Below, in pieces: positions 1-9,135 of a stretch of DNA of 64,000 bases. The DNA is from Pseudoxanthomonas sp. 3HH-4 (lineage in GTDB: Bacteria > Pseudomonadota > Gammaproteobacteria > Xanthomonadales > Xanthomonadaceae). Numbering within the stretch: the stretch's first letter is position 1; each line of letters starts with the position of its first letter. The stretch lies in NCBI RefSeq assembly GCF_006716465.1, contig NZ_VFPB01000001.1, positions 1,150,983 through 1,214,982 of the forward strand, read 5' to 3'. The position numbers and the translations under genes are program-made. The notes beneath the pieces were generated by a model. The model saw only the letters and a program-made list of their open reading frames with translations, was not told the origin of the DNA and did no database searches.

Positions 1-1203
1 CCTGTCTGGCTCGAGCGCGTGGATGGCCATGCCGGCTGGGCGAACAGCGCGGCGCTGCGCGCGGCGGCAGCCAAGGCGGTGCGTCCGCTGGAAGGCGACT
101 GGCAGCCGGACGGTGGGCGCATCGAGCGCATCGAGGGCAAGCCGAGCGGGGTGTTCGTGGATGCCGCGATGTCGCTGGTCCACGCCGTCGTTCCCGCGCC
201 CGATACCGCCTACCGCCGCCAGGCATTGGAGAAGGCGTTGCAGGCCGCAGTGCGCAATGGCCTGACCGGTGTGCACGATATGGGCGTGTCGCGCGAGGAC
301 CTGGCGCTGATGGTGCAGTTCGCCGATGAACAACGCCTGCCGCTGCGCATCGACGCGTATGCGGATGGGGACGGTGCCGCGCTTGCAGACCTTTGCGCGC
401 GCGGTCTGTACGGCCATGCGGGTGGCCGACTGCAGATGCGCGGCGTGAAACTGTATGCCGATGGCGCGCTGGGCAGCCGCGGCGCTGCGTTGCTGGAGGA
501 CTACAGTGACGACCCCGGCAATCGGGGCCTGCTGGTGACCGAACCCGGCGCGCTGGAAGCCGCGATGCGCAAGGCGCACGGCTGTGGCGTGCAGGTGGCC
601 ACGCATGCGATCGGTGATCGTGGCAATCGCCTGGTGCTGGATGCCTACCAGCGCGTACTGGGTGGCACGGCGAAGATGGACCATCGCTGGCGCATCGAGC
701 ATGCGCAGGTCGTTGCGCCGGAGGAGTTCCCGCGCTTCGCCGAGCTTGGCGTGATCGCTTCGATGCAGCCCACGCACGCCACATCCGACATGCCATGGGC
801 ACAGGACCGTCTGGGTCCGGTACGCATCAAGGGCGCGTATGCGTGGCAGCGCATGCAGGCCAACGGCGTGAAGCTGGCGCTGGGTTCGGATTTTCCGGTG
901 GAATCGGTCGACCCGCGGCGCGGCCTGCACGCGGCGGTGACGCGGCAGGATGTGCACGATCATCCTGCGGGCGGCTGGAGGGCGGCCGAACGCCTGAGTG
1001 CTGCGGAAGCGCTGCGGGGTTTCACCGCCGATGCCGCCTGGGCCGCGCATGACGAGCGCGACGTCGGGCGGCTCGCGCCGGGATTCCGCGCGGACTTCGT
1101 GGTGCTGGACGAAGATCCGCTCGCGGTGCCGGGTGAGCAGCTGGATGACCTGCATGTGCGTTCGACGTGGGTCGACGGCAAGCCAGTCTACGAAGTGGAG
1201 TAG
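1..1203 (+). CDS. YtcJ-type amidohydrolase, 5' end outside window
   Basis: The reading frame is open from base 1 to the TAG at 1201-1203, so about 400 C-terminal codons are visible and the start lies upstream. The protein belongs to the amidohydrolase 3 (YtcJ-like) group of metal-dependent hydrolases. Visible markers are VDGHAGWANSAAL near the left edge, the RGVKLYADGALGSRG stretch that carries the likely carboxylated lysine, ATHAIGDRGN and WRIEHAQVV with metal-binding histidines, and LALGSDFPVESVDP with the catalytic aspartate. The N-terminal HxH metal motif would be outside the window. A signal peptide is common in this group but cannot be checked here. The physiological substrate is unknown; amide or N-acyl bonds are typical. 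A GTAG-type repeat follows the gene and separates it from the convergent phzF pair. Confidence 0.88.
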   Translation, partial: PVWLERVDGHAGWANSAALRAAAAKAVRPLEGDWQPDGGRIERIEGKPSGVFVDAAMSLVHAVVPAPDTAYRRQALEKALQAAVRNGLTGVHDMGVSREDLALMVQFADEQRLPLRIDAYADGDGAALADLCARGLYGHAGGRLQMRGVKLYADGALGSRGAALLEDYSDDPGNRGLLVTEPGALEAAMRKAHGCGVQVATHAIGDRGNRLVLDAYQRVLGGTAKMDHRWRIEHAQVVAPEEFPRFAELGVIASMQPTHATSDMPWAQDRLGPVRIKGAYAWQRMQANGVKLALGSDFPVESVDPRRGLHAAVTRQDVHDHPAGGWRAAERLSAAEALRGFTADAAWAAHDERDVGRLAPGFRADFVVLDEDPLAVPGEQLDDLHVRSTWVDGKPVYEVE

Positions 1204-1214
1204 GCCGGCTTTCC

Positions 1215-1344
1215 TGTAGGAGCGACGTCAGTCGCGACCGCACGGCCAGAGTGGTTACAGATGCGCGGGTCGGGCGCGTTACTCCATTCCCGGGATTTCC
1301 TGCATGCCTAAGGCCACGCGGTCGCGACTGACGTCGCTCCTGCA
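1215..1344. repeat. GTAG-headed palindromic repeat pair (REP/BIME-like), copy A
   Basis: TGTAGGAGCGACGTCAGTCG begins at 1215 and continues GCGACCG to about 1240. Its reverse complement occupies about 1319-1344, so the two units face each other. Each unit has an internal palindrome, GCGAC-GTCA-GTCGC. The pair fills the gap between the convergent amidohydrolase and phzF genes and could act as a 3'-end stabiliser or weak bidirectional terminator. Similar units occur at 24601 and 28228. Confidence 0.8.
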
Positions 1345-1357
1345 GAGGCAGTGATCG

Positions 1358-2236
1358 CTACCAGTCGATGCGACCCGTCACGATGGTGCGCACGTGGCCA
1401 CCGGACCAGACGTCACCGGCCTCATCCACGCGCAATTGCAGGCGGGCGTCGTAGCCGACTTCGCGGCCCTGGCTGACGATGTATTGTCCGTTGCGACCCG
1501 GCAATGCGTCGCATGATGCCAGCCAGGCGGCCAGGGTCGCGTTGGCGGCGCCCGAGGCCGCATCCTCGAACGCGGCGGGCGCGCCGACGAAGGCACGCAC
1601 GGCGAGATCGTAGCCCTGGCCCTGCGCGCGCGCATAGGCGCACACACCCATGCTGTCGGTGGCGGTTGCCAGCGCGCTGATCGCCGTCCAGTCCGGTGCG
1701 GCGGCACGCAGCGCCGCCTCGTCACGGACTTCGGCAAGCCACCAGCGGCGTCCACCATCGATCAAGGCGGGAGGCAACCGGCCCGCAGGCAGGTTCGCGA
1801 TGGCCGCGCGCAGTACCTCGTCGCTGTACGTGTCGCCTGTCTTCACCACGTGGGCACGGGGCGTGCGTACGGCGATGGTGCGGCCGGCAGCATCGTCTTC
1901 GACACGCAACGGCAGCAGGCCGGCCACGCCCTCCTGCACCAGCAGGCCATCGATGGGCGTCGCCAGTCCGGCATCGAGCACGACATGCGCCGTGCCCACG
2001 CTCGGGTGGCCGGCGAATGGCACCTCGCGGCGCGGGCTGAACATGCGTACGGCGTAGCTCGCACCGGGCTGCGTGGGCGCGAACACGAAGGTTGTTTCCG
2101 GCAGGCGTGTCCAGCGGGCGATGGCCTGCATGGCCGCATCGTCCAGGCCGGCGGCATCGAGAACGACGGCCAAGGGATTGCCGGCGCCAGGGCGGTCGGC
2201 GAACACGTCCAGCTGGACGTAACGGCGAGAAGTCAT
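1358..2236 (-). CDS. PhzF family isomerase (copy 1)
   Basis: This 292-residue protein has the PhzF/diaminopimelate epimerase-like fold family signature. The N-terminus reads QLDVFADRPGAGNPLAVV, and the catalytic glutamate context is RLPETTFVF. The second-lobe motif, normally EDPVTGS, is here EDAASGAANA, so it departs from the family consensus and from the neighbouring copy. I chose the ATG at 2236 because it aligns with the start of copy 2; the frame extends 12 codons further upstream. It lies 29 bases after the stop of copy 2 on the same strand, so the two are probably co-transcribed. No phenazine genes are nearby, so the substrate is unknown. Confidence 0.85.
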   Translation of the reverse strand: MTSRRYVQLDVFADRPGAGNPLAVVLDAAGLDDAAMQAIARWTRLPETTFVFAPTQPGASYAVRMFSPRREVPFAGHPSVGTAHVVLDAGLATPIDGLLVQEGVAGLLPLRVEDDAAGRTIAVRTPRAHVVKTGDTYSDEVLRAAIANLPAGRLPPALIDGGRRWWLAEVRDEAALRAAAPDWTAISALATATDSMGVCAYARAQGQGYDLAVRAFVGAPAAFEDAASGAANATLAAWLASCDALPGRNGQYIVSQGREVGYDARLQLRVDEAGDVWSGGHVRTIVTGRIDW

Positions 2237-2265
2237 GTCGGGGTTTCGCGTGGGGGCCGCGCAGC

Positions 2266-3141
2266 TTACCAAGTCACCCGGCCGTCGATGACCAACTGCA
2301 CCTGACCACCGATCCAGACCTGGCTCCCGTCATCCACCTGCACCCGGACGCGGCCGTCTCGACCCAGTTCGCGGCCTTGGCTGGCCAGATAGCATCCCGA
2401 GTCGCCTGGCAACGCGCCCGCGGCGTGCAGCGCGGCGGCGATGCAAGCGTTGACACTGCCGGTCACCGGGTCTTCCGGAATGTTGTCGGCAGGGCAGAAC
2501 GCGCGCACGGCGAGGTGGTGGTCGCTGCCCCGTGGCGTCCGGCCGAACACGGACAGGCCCACCGCGCCCGTGGCCGTGGTCAACGCAGCGATGGTGGCGA
2601 GATCGGGCACCAGGTGTCGCACGGCTGCGGCGTCCTCCAGCTCCACGAGCCACCAGGAAGGTCCGTTGTTCCACAACCCGGGGCGGAGGCCCGCAATCGG
2701 GAGTGATGCAAGGACGGCATCCAGGGCCGGCAGCGGCGGCATCTCTACCAGATGCGCCTGCGGCGTCCTCAACTGAATCGTGAGTTGCGGTCCGCTGTCG
2801 TCGATCCGGACAGGCAACAGCCCGGCAGCGCATTCCTGCACCAGACGCTCGGATGCGGAGACCAGGCCAGCCTGCAGCGCGACCCAGGCTGCACCCACAC
2901 TGGGATGCCCGGCGAACGGGAGTTCCTGCCGGGGTGTGAAGATGCGGATGCGGTAACTGGCGTCGGGCGTCGTCGGGGGCAGGAAGAAGATGGTCTCGGA
3001 CAGATTCGTCCAGGCCGCGAACGCCTGCATGCGGGAGGTATCCCAGCCGGCCGCATCCAGCACCACGCCCAGCGGGTTGCCTGCACCCGGCCGGTCGGCG
3101 AACACGTCGACCTGCAGGTAGCGATGTGAGGTTCGTTGCAT
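2266..3141 (-). CDS. PhzF family isomerase (copy 2)
   Basis: This 291-residue PhzF-family protein is a tandem paralogue of the downstream gene. It starts MQRTSHRYLQVDVFADRPGAGNPLGVV, with the catalytic glutamate in NLSETIFFLPP and the canonical second-lobe motif IPEDPVTGSVNACIAA. It is the first gene of a two-gene minus-strand unit and diverges from lysC-lysA. Only 87 bases separate the two starts, so promoters must overlap. Members of the family isomerise small molecules through proton transfer. The specific reaction cannot be named from sequence. Confidence 0.87.
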   Translation of the reverse strand: MQRTSHRYLQVDVFADRPGAGNPLGVVLDAAGWDTSRMQAFAAWTNLSETIFFLPPTTPDASYRIRIFTPRQELPFAGHPSVGAAWVALQAGLVSASERLVQECAAGLLPVRIDDSGPQLTIQLRTPQAHLVEMPPLPALDAVLASLPIAGLRPGLWNNGPSWWLVELEDAAAVRHLVPDLATIAALTTATGAVGLSVFGRTPRGSDHHLAVRAFCPADNIPEDPVTGSVNACIAAALHAAGALPGDSGCYLASQGRELGRDGRVRVQVDDGSQVWIGGQVQLVIDGRVTW

Positions 3142-3228
3142 GCGGTACGGTCCGGTCGGCCGCGTGGGGTTCGGCTAGAATCGCGGGCTCACGCCCGAAG
3201 GGTTCGGGCATTCGTCCCCATTCTATCC

Positions 3229-5859
3229 ATGCCCTCTGCCACCCCCGCGTCTGATCGTTGGATTGTCCTCAAGTTTGGCGGCACCTCGGTGTCGCGTCGC
3301 CACCGTTGGAACACGATTGGCACGCTGGCGAAAAAACGCGCGGAAGAAAGTGATGCCCGCATCCTGGTGGTGGTGTCGGCCCTGTCCGGCGTCACCAACG
3401 AACTGACCGCGATTGCCGATGGTGCGACGGACAGCGCGGAGCGCGTGGCAAAGCTGGAACAGCGTCATCGCGAATTCGTCGCCGAACTGGAACTCGATGC
3501 GGACGCCGTGCTGGGTGAGCGCCTCGGGGCGTTGCGCAACCTGCTGGCCGATCCGCGCGCGGCCAGCCGCACGCTGGACTGGCAAGCCGAGGTACTGGGC
3601 CAGGGTGAGCTGCTGTCCTCCACGCTGGGCGTGGCCTATCTGCGCGCGCAAGGCCTGGACTTCGGCTGGGTCGATGCGCGGCACTGGCTGCAGGCGAACT
3701 TCCTGCCCAACCAGAGCCCGTGGGCGCAGCGGTTGTCGGTGTCGTGCAATACCGCGCCCGACCAGGACTGGCGTCGCGCGTTCGCGGGCCAGACCAGCCG
3801 CATGCTGCTGACGCAAGGCTTCATCTCGCGGCATGTCGATGGCGGCACCGCCATCCTCGGTCGCGGCGGATCGGATACTTCGGCGGCGTACTTCGGTGCG
3901 CTGCTCGGCGCGCAGCGCGTTGAGATCTGGACCGATGTGCCGGGCATGTTCAGTGCCAATCCGCGCGAAGTGCCGGATGCGCGCCTGCTGACGCGGCTGG
4001 ACTACTACGAAGCGCAGGAAATCGCGACCACCGGCGCCAAGGTGCTGCATCCACGCTCCATCAAGCCATGCCGCGATGCTGGCGTGGCGATGGCGATCCT
4101 GGATACCGAGCGCCCTGATCTTCCCGGCACCACCATCGACGGAAGCGCGATCACGGTGCCCGGTGTGAAAGCGGTCAGCCGCCGCAACGGCATCGTGCTG
4201 GTGTCGATGGAAGGCATCGGCATGTGGCAGCAGGTGGGCTTCCTGGCGGACGTGTTCGCGCGCTTCAAGAAGCATGGCCTTTCGGTGGACCTGATCGGTT
4301 CGTCGGAAACCAACGTCACCGTGTCGCTGGATCCGAGCGAGAACCTGGTCAACACCGACGTGCTGGCCGCGCTTTCCGCCGACCTGGCCGAGATCTGCCG
4401 GGTGAAGGTGATCGCACCCTGCACGGCGATCACCCTGGTGGGCCGTGGCATGCGGTCGCTGCTGCACAAGCTGTCGGATGTGTGGGCGATGTTCGGCCGC
4501 GAGCGCGTGCACCTGATATCGCAATCGTCCAACGATCTCAACCTGACGTTCGTGATCGATGAAGCGGACGCGGAGGGCCTGTTGCCCGTACTGCACGAGG
4601 CGCTGATCGACAGTGGCGCGATGCCCGTCGATGAAGCCAGCGTATTCGGGCCGAGCTGGCGCGAGATCAACGGTGCCGTTCGCCACCGCGGCGTGCGCTG
4701 GTGGAGCGCGCCGGCCATGCGTGAGCACTTGCTGTCGCTGGCGCAGGCCAGCACGCCGCGTTACGCCTACAACCTCGACATCGTGCGCGCCCGCGCCCGT
4801 GCACTGGCTGGCATCGCGGCGGTCGATCGTCGCTTCTTCGCGATCAAGGCGAACTCGCATCCGGCCATCCTGCGCACGCTGGTGGAGGAAGGCTTCGGCC
4901 TGGAGTGCGTGTCGCGCGGCGAACTGGAACGCGTGTTCGATGTGGCGCCATCGCTGCCGATGGATCGCGTGCTGTTCACCCCGAGCTTCGCGCCGCGAGC
5001 CGAGTACGCGTTCGCGCTGGAGCGCGGCATCAACGTCACCTTGGACAACGTCGAGGCGCTGGAGCAATGGCCGGAGGTGTTCCGCGGCCGCCGCCTGTGG
5101 TTGCGCGTGGACCTGGGCCGCGGCGACGGCCACCACGACAAGGTGAAGACCGGCGGCAAGACCTCCAAGTTCGGCCTGCCACTGGCCAAGCTGGAAGCGT
5201 TCCTCATGGCAGCGCGTACGTTGGATGTGCGCATCACCGGCCTACATGCGCACCTCGGCAGTGGCGTGGAAAGCCCCCAGCACTGGAACCAGATCGCCGA
5301 CGAACTCGGAGGCCTGGCGGATCAGATAGGCACCATCGAGACCATCGACATCGGCGGTGGCCTGCCGATTCCCTATGCCGAAGGCGACGAGCCGTTCGAT
5401 CTGGCTGCGTGGGGCGAGGGTCTCTCGGCGATCAAGGCGGCGTATCCGGCCTACCAGCTGGTGATCGAACCGGGGCGCTACCTCGTGGCCGAGGCGGGTG
5501 TGCTGCTTGCGCAGGTGACGCAGGTCGTCGAAAAGCTCGGTATCCGGCGCGTCGGCAGTGATGCCGGCATGCACACGTTGATACGCCCTGCGCTGTACGA
5601 CGCCTGGCACGACGTGGCCAACTTGTCGCGCCTGGACGACCCGGAGCAGGAGCCGTTCGACGTGGTTGGACCGATCTGCGAGTCGAGCGACATCTTCGGC
5701 AAGCGCCGCAAGCTGTCATCGGCGACGGCCGAAGGCGACGTGCTGCTGTTCTCAGATGCGGGCGCTTACGGGTTCGTGATGGCGAGTCACTACAACCTGC
5801 GGGGCTTGCCGGCGGAGGATGTAATCGATGGGGTGGCAGGCGATGTCGCCGCGCATTGA
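3229..5859 (+). CDS. lysC-lysA: Bifunctional aspartate kinase / diaminopimelate decarboxylase
   Basis: This 876-residue fusion joins the first and last enzymes of lysine synthesis. Residues about 12-300 are the aspartokinase (KFGGTSVS at 15-22), followed by ACT regulatory domains up to about 480. Residues about 500-870 are the PLP-dependent decarboxylase: FFAIKANSHP with the likely PLP lysine K540, LHAHLGSGVE, the glycine-rich IDIGGGLPIP, EPGRYLVAEAG, and CESSD with catalytic C817. The frame opens at 3136, but the ATG at 3229 gives the expected N-terminus just before the kinase motif. A TAGAAT hexamer at 3176-3181 is a possible -10 element. The fusion is a known xanthomonad trait. The ACT domains suggest feedback control by lysine or threonine. 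The 3' end overlaps the next gene by 32 bases. Confidence 0.96.
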   Translation: MPSATPASDRWIVLKFGGTSVSRRHRWNTIGTLAKKRAEESDARILVVVSALSGVTNELTAIADGATDSAERVAKLEQRHREFVAELELDADAVLGERLGALRNLLADPRAASRTLDWQAEVLGQGELLSSTLGVAYLRAQGLDFGWVDARHWLQANFLPNQSPWAQRLSVSCNTAPDQDWRRAFAGQTSRMLLTQGFISRHVDGGTAILGRGGSDTSAAYFGALLGAQRVEIWTDVPGMFSANPREVPDARLLTRLDYYEAQEIATTGAKVLHPRSIKPCRDAGVAMAILDTERPDLPGTTIDGSAITVPGVKAVSRRNGIVLVSMEGIGMWQQVGFLADVFARFKKHGLSVDLIGSSETNVTVSLDPSENLVNTDVLAALSADLAEICRVKVIAPCTAITLVGRGMRSLLHKLSDVWAMFGRERVHLISQSSNDLNLTFVIDEADAEGLLPVLHEALIDSGAMPVDEASVFGPSWREINGAVRHRGVRWWSAPAMREHLLSLAQASTPRYAYNLDIVRARARALAGIAAVDRRFFAIKANSHPAILRTLVEEGFGLECVSRGELERVFDVAPSLPMDRVLFTPSFAPRAEYAFALERGINVTLDNVEALEQWPEVFRGRRLWLRVDLGRGDGHHDKVKTGGKTSKFGLPLAKLEAFLMAARTLDVRITGLHAHLGSGVESPQHWNQIADELGGLADQIGTIETIDIGGGLPIPYAEGDEPFDLAAWGEGLSAIKAAYPAYQLVIEPGRYLVAEAGVLLAQVTQVVEKLGIRRVGSDAGMHTLIRPALYDAWHDVANLSRLDDPEQEPFDVVGPICESSDIFGKRRKLSSATAEGDVLLFSDAGAYGFVMASHYNLRGLPAEDVIDGVAGDVAAH

Positions 5860-6325
5860 GTTCGTCTTGCTCAGTAGCTTGCTAGCGTCCGTGCTGGCGA
5901 CGTTGGGTTACCTGTGTTCGCCCGGCGACGCGGGCTCCGGATTTTCGGAGGAGAGTTTCCGGTTTGCTCTGAGCTTCATCCTGCCGGCGGCCGCGTCGGC
6001 AGCGCTCGGTGCTTTCTATGCCGCGGCGTCGCATTCACATACCCGGAAGTTGCGCATGCGCTGGACGCCAGCCCGTCTAAATATGCATGCCGTGCTCGCG
6101 ACTCTCGCGATCTATCCGCTCGCTGTCGGCATGGGGTGGGCGATCCTGCAACTGACGTCTGAGACACATGCCTCATCCATAAACGACGTTGGTTACGTGC
6201 TCATGATCGGCTTCTTTTTGGGTTTTTTCGCCACTGCCGCCGGCGTGATACCTACGTTTATTCTTGAATACTTCGCTTGCCGTCGCTATCTGCGACGCAT
6301 GGCTGCCATCACAGGTCACGCATGA
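5828..6325 (+). CDS. Small multi-pass membrane protein, function unknown
   Basis: I do not recognise this 165-residue protein. It has about four membrane spans, at roughly residues 10-30, 44-67, 86-108 and 120-146, and little soluble sequence. The ATG at 5828 has GGAGG at 5814-5818; a second ATG at 5843 is possible. It overlaps the end of lysC-lysA by 32 bases, and its TGA overlaps the murL ATG as ATGA at 6322-6325, so translation is probably coupled to both. Codon use looks poorer in G/C at third positions than in its neighbours (for example the T-rich run near 6210-6230), which may mean a younger or acquired gene. A role with the cell-wall genes downstream is a guess from position only. Confidence 0.72.
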   Translation: MGWQAMSPRIEFVLLSSLLASVLATLGYLCSPGDAGSGFSEESFRFALSFILPAAASAALGAFYAAASHSHTRKLRMRWTPARLNMHAVLATLAIYPLAVGMGWAILQLTSETHASSINDVGYVLMIGFFLGFFATAAGVIPTFILEYFACRRYLRRMAAITGHA

Positions 6326-7677
6326 CGACTTTCGACAAATCCAGCATCCGCACGTTCCGTTTCGTCCGTTGTTCCTTCGAGGCGGAGAGCGGCATCGCGC
6401 GGCTGGTGTACGCCTTCGACGAAGGCCCGGAGCTGACCGAGACGGTGACGATCCCGGGCGCGCCGTTCGCGCTGGATGCGACACGCGCACAGGCAGTCGA
6501 GCAGGCGGTTCGGCTGCTGCACCTGGTCACTGGCGTCAGCTACTACAAGGCGGCTGTGCCGAACGAGATCCGCATCGAAGGCTATGCCATCGACGCCGCC
6601 ACTGCGGTGCTGATGGAGCAGGTGTATGTCCACGGCCTGGGCGAGTTCGCCTACCGCAACGGCCTTAGCCTGCATGGGCGGGTCCGTTTCCCGGTTGCGG
6701 CGCAAGCGCCGGCACCTGCGCCGGTGGCGGCGCTGCGCGAACATGCGCTGGTCGCCATCGGCGGCGGCAAGGACTCGCTGGTCAGCATCGAGGCGCTGCG
6801 TGGCGCCGGCATCGGCCAGACCGTCACCTGGATCGGCGGCTCGCAGTTGATCGCGGCCTGCGCCGCACGCACCGGTCTGCCGACGCTCAATATCGGGCGT
6901 GCGCTGGCGCCGGAGCTGTTCGACTACAACCGCCAGGGCGCGTGGAACGGACATATTCCGGTCACGGCGATCAATTCCTCCATCATGGTACTGGCCGCGC
7001 TGCTGCACGGCGTGGACCAGGTGGTGTTCTCCAACGAGCGCTCCGCCAGCTACGGCAGCATGATCCCCGGCACTGGCGAAGTGAACCACCAGTGGTCGAA
7101 GGGGTGGGCGTTCGAGCAGGCATTCGGCGCCTATGTGCAGTCGCATGTCGCGGCGGACCTGCACTACTACTCGCTGCTGCGGCCCATGTCGGAACTGGCG
7201 GTGGCACGGCAGTTCGCGCGTACCGACCACTACGACGCGCACTTTTCCAGCTGCAATCGCAACTTCCACCTGCTCGGCGAGCGCCCCACCAACCGCTGGT
7301 GCGGCGTCTGCCCGAAGTGCCACTTCGTGTTCCTCGCGCTGGCGCCCTTCATGCCCAAGCCTCGGCTGGTCGGCATCTTCGGCCGCAACCTGCTCGACGA
7401 CATGAACCAGACCGCAGGCTTCGACGCGCTGCTCGAGTACCAGGACCACAAGCCGTTCGAATGCGTCGGCGAAGGCCAGGAATCGCGCGCGGCGATGGCC
7501 GCGCTGGGCGACCGGCCGGAATGGCGGGAGGACGCGATCGTGGCGCGCTTCAATCATGAAATCCGCCCGCAGCTCGATGCTGGGGAACTGGCGGTGGCGC
7601 CGTTGCTGGAGATCGGCGGCGAGCACCGCATCCCGGCTGCGCTGTGGGAGCGCCTGCGTGCGAATTTCGCAGCTTGA
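6322..7677 (+). CDS. murL: MurL, UDP-MurNAc-L-Ala-L-Glu epimerase
   Basis: This 451-residue cytoplasmic protein matches the MurL family, described in Xanthomonas as the enzyme that converts the terminal L-glutamate of UDP-MurNAc-L-Ala-L-Glu to D-glutamate. It thereby replaces glutamate racemase. Visible marks are an ATP-binding-like GGGKDSLVS loop near residue 147, [11 protein letters not shown], and a CGVCPKC cysteine cluster at 327-333 that could bind metal. I start at the ATG at 6322, which overlaps the preceding stop; the open frame begins at 6277. The murD2 gene starts within its last 20 bases. The assignment rests on recalled family features plus the diagnostic pairing with a MurD-like ligase. 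Confidence 0.9.
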   Translation: MTTFDKSSIRTFRFVRCSFEAESGIARLVYAFDEGPELTETVTIPGAPFALDATRAQAVEQAVRLLHLVTGVSYYKAAVPNEIRIEGYAIDAATAVLMEQVYVHGLGEFAYRNGLSLHGRVRFPVAAQAPAPAPVAALREHALVAIGGGKDSLVSIEALRGAGIGQTVTWIGGSQLIAACAARTGLPTLNIGRALAPELFDYNRQGAWNGHIPVTAINSSIMVLAALLHGVDQVVFSNERSASYGSMIPGTGEVNHQWSKGWAFEQAFGAYVQSHVAADLHYYSLLRPMSELAVARQFARTDHYDAHFSSCNRNFHLLGERPTNRWCGVCPKCHFVFLALAPFMPKPRLVGIFGRNLLDDMNQTAGFDALLEYQDHKPFECVGEGQESRAAMAALGDRPEWREDAIVARFNHEIRPQLDAGELAVAPLLEIGGEHRIPAALWERLRANFAA

Positions 7678-9061
7678 GGGTCGACGTGTTGCGCTGTGGG
7701 GCTGGGGGCGCGAAGGTCGCGCTGCCCATCTTGCCGTACGGTCGCGGCTGCCGTCGCTGCCATTGACGCTGTTCTGCAGCGACGCGGAAGCAGTCGAGGC
7801 CGCCGCGCTGGGCGATGCGTATCTCTCCATCGAAACGCAGGCGACGGCGGAGCGGCTGTCGGCCTTCGGGGTCGTCATCAAGTCGCCGGGCATCAGCCCC
7901 AACACCTCCACGGCGCTGTCGGCGTCGGCATCGGGGACGCGCTTCATCGGCGGCACCGGCCTGTGGTTCGGCGAACACGCTGGCGACGACGGCGTGGTCG
8001 CGCATACGTTCTGCGTTACCGGTACCAAGGGCAAGAGCACAACCACCTCGTTGCTGGCGCACCTGTTGCGCGCAGCGGGGCGGCGCACAGTGCTGGCGGG
8101 CAACATCGGCCTGCCGATGCTGGAGGTGCTGGATCCGCAGCCGGCGCCGGACGAGTGGGCCATCGAACTGTCCAGTTACCAGACCGGCGATGTCGCGGCC
8201 AGCGGTGCGCGCCCGGACGTGGCGATCGTACTGAACCTGTTCCCCGAGCACCTGGACTGGCATGGCAGCGAGGCGCGTTACATCGAGGACAAGCTGAAGC
8301 TCGTCACCGCTGCGCATCCCCGCATCGCCGTGCTCAATGCGGTCGATCCGCGCCTGGCCGCGCTCGATCTGCCGCGCAGCGAAGTGCGCTGGTTCAACCA
8401 TGCCGATGGCTGGCACCTGCGCGAGGACGATCTGTACCGCGACGACGTGTTCGTGATGGATACCCGGCCGCTGCCCCTGCCGGGACGCCACAACCGGAGC
8501 AACCTGTGCGCCGTGCTGACGGCGCTGGAGGCGCGGGGCATCGATGCGCTGCCGCTGGCCGCGCAGGCGCAGTCGTTCCGTCCGCTACCCAACCGCCTGC
8601 AGACGATGGGAACGCGCGACGGCATCACCTGGGTCAACGATTCCATCAGCACCACGCCGCACGCCACACTGGCCGCGCTGGAGTGCTTCGCGGGACGCCA
8701 CATCGCGCTACTGGTCGGCGGACATGACCGGGGAGTGGATTGGTCCGATTTCGCGGCGCACATGCGCCACGAAGCGCCGGCCACCATCATCACGATGGGC
8801 GCCAACGGCCCGCGCATCCACGCGTTGCTCGCTCCTGTGGCGTGCGAGGCGGGATTCAGGCTGATTGGCGTCGAGACGCTGCCGGAAGCGATGTCGGCCG
8901 CACGCGAGGCGTTGGGCGACGACGGCGTGGTGCTGCTGTCGCCCGGCGCACCGAGCTTCGGACAATACCGGGACTACGTGGCACGCGGCCGCCACTTCGC
9001 GGAACTCGCCGGATTCGATCCGGACGCCATCACCGCCATCCCCGGCCTCGGATCGGGCTGA
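7658..9061 (+). CDS. murD2: MurD2, UDP-MurNAc-L-Ala--L-glutamate ligase
   Basis: This 467-residue Mur ligase has an N-terminal UDP-binding region ([13 protein letters not shown]), the ATP loop GTKGKSTTT near residue 122, the central [20 protein letters not shown], and the C-terminal domain with LLVGGHDRG and [11 protein letters not shown]. MurD normally adds D-glutamate; the MurD2 variant paired with MurL adds L-glutamate to UDP-MurNAc-L-Ala. I start at GTG 7658 because GGGAG at 7646-7650 is spaced well and the frame then gives the expected N-terminus. An upstream ATG at 7556 would add 34 non-homologous residues. The 20-base overlap with murL implies coupled synthesis. Confidence 0.9.
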   Translation: MRISQLEGRRVALWGWGREGRAAHLAVRSRLPSLPLTLFCSDAEAVEAAALGDAYLSIETQATAERLSAFGVVIKSPGISPNTSTALSASASGTRFIGGTGLWFGEHAGDDGVVAHTFCVTGTKGKSTTTSLLAHLLRAAGRRTVLAGNIGLPMLEVLDPQPAPDEWAIELSSYQTGDVAASGARPDVAIVLNLFPEHLDWHGSEARYIEDKLKLVTAAHPRIAVLNAVDPRLAALDLPRSEVRWFNHADGWHLREDDLYRDDVFVMDTRPLPLPGRHNRSNLCAVLTALEARGIDALPLAAQAQSFRPLPNRLQTMGTRDGITWVNDSISTTPHATLAALECFAGRHIALLVGGHDRGVDWSDFAAHMRHEAPATIITMGANGPRIHALLAPVACEAGFRLIGVETLPEAMSAAREALGDDGVVLLSPGAPSFGQYRDYVARGRHFAELAGFDPDAITAIPGLGSG

Positions 9062-9135
9062 GCTCGCACGGTCGGTCAATTTGCCTGCATGCCGCGGGCG
9101 TACACTCGCAGGCCATCCCCCAAGGAGGACGCGTG

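Noticed and set aside
1358..3141. A phenazine biosynthesis locus
   Set aside because: Only PhzF-family genes are present. No phzA-E or phzG homologues lie nearby, and PhzF relatives are widespread outside phenazine pathways.
3142..3228. A lysine riboswitch before lysC-lysA
   Set aside because: The gap is only 87 bases, too short for the lysine riboswitch, and no matching helices are visible.
3223..5136. A 637-codon minus-strand frame opposite lysC-lysA
   Set aside because: The sense strand encodes a well-defined two-domain enzyme; the antisense product is His/Arg-rich with no motif.
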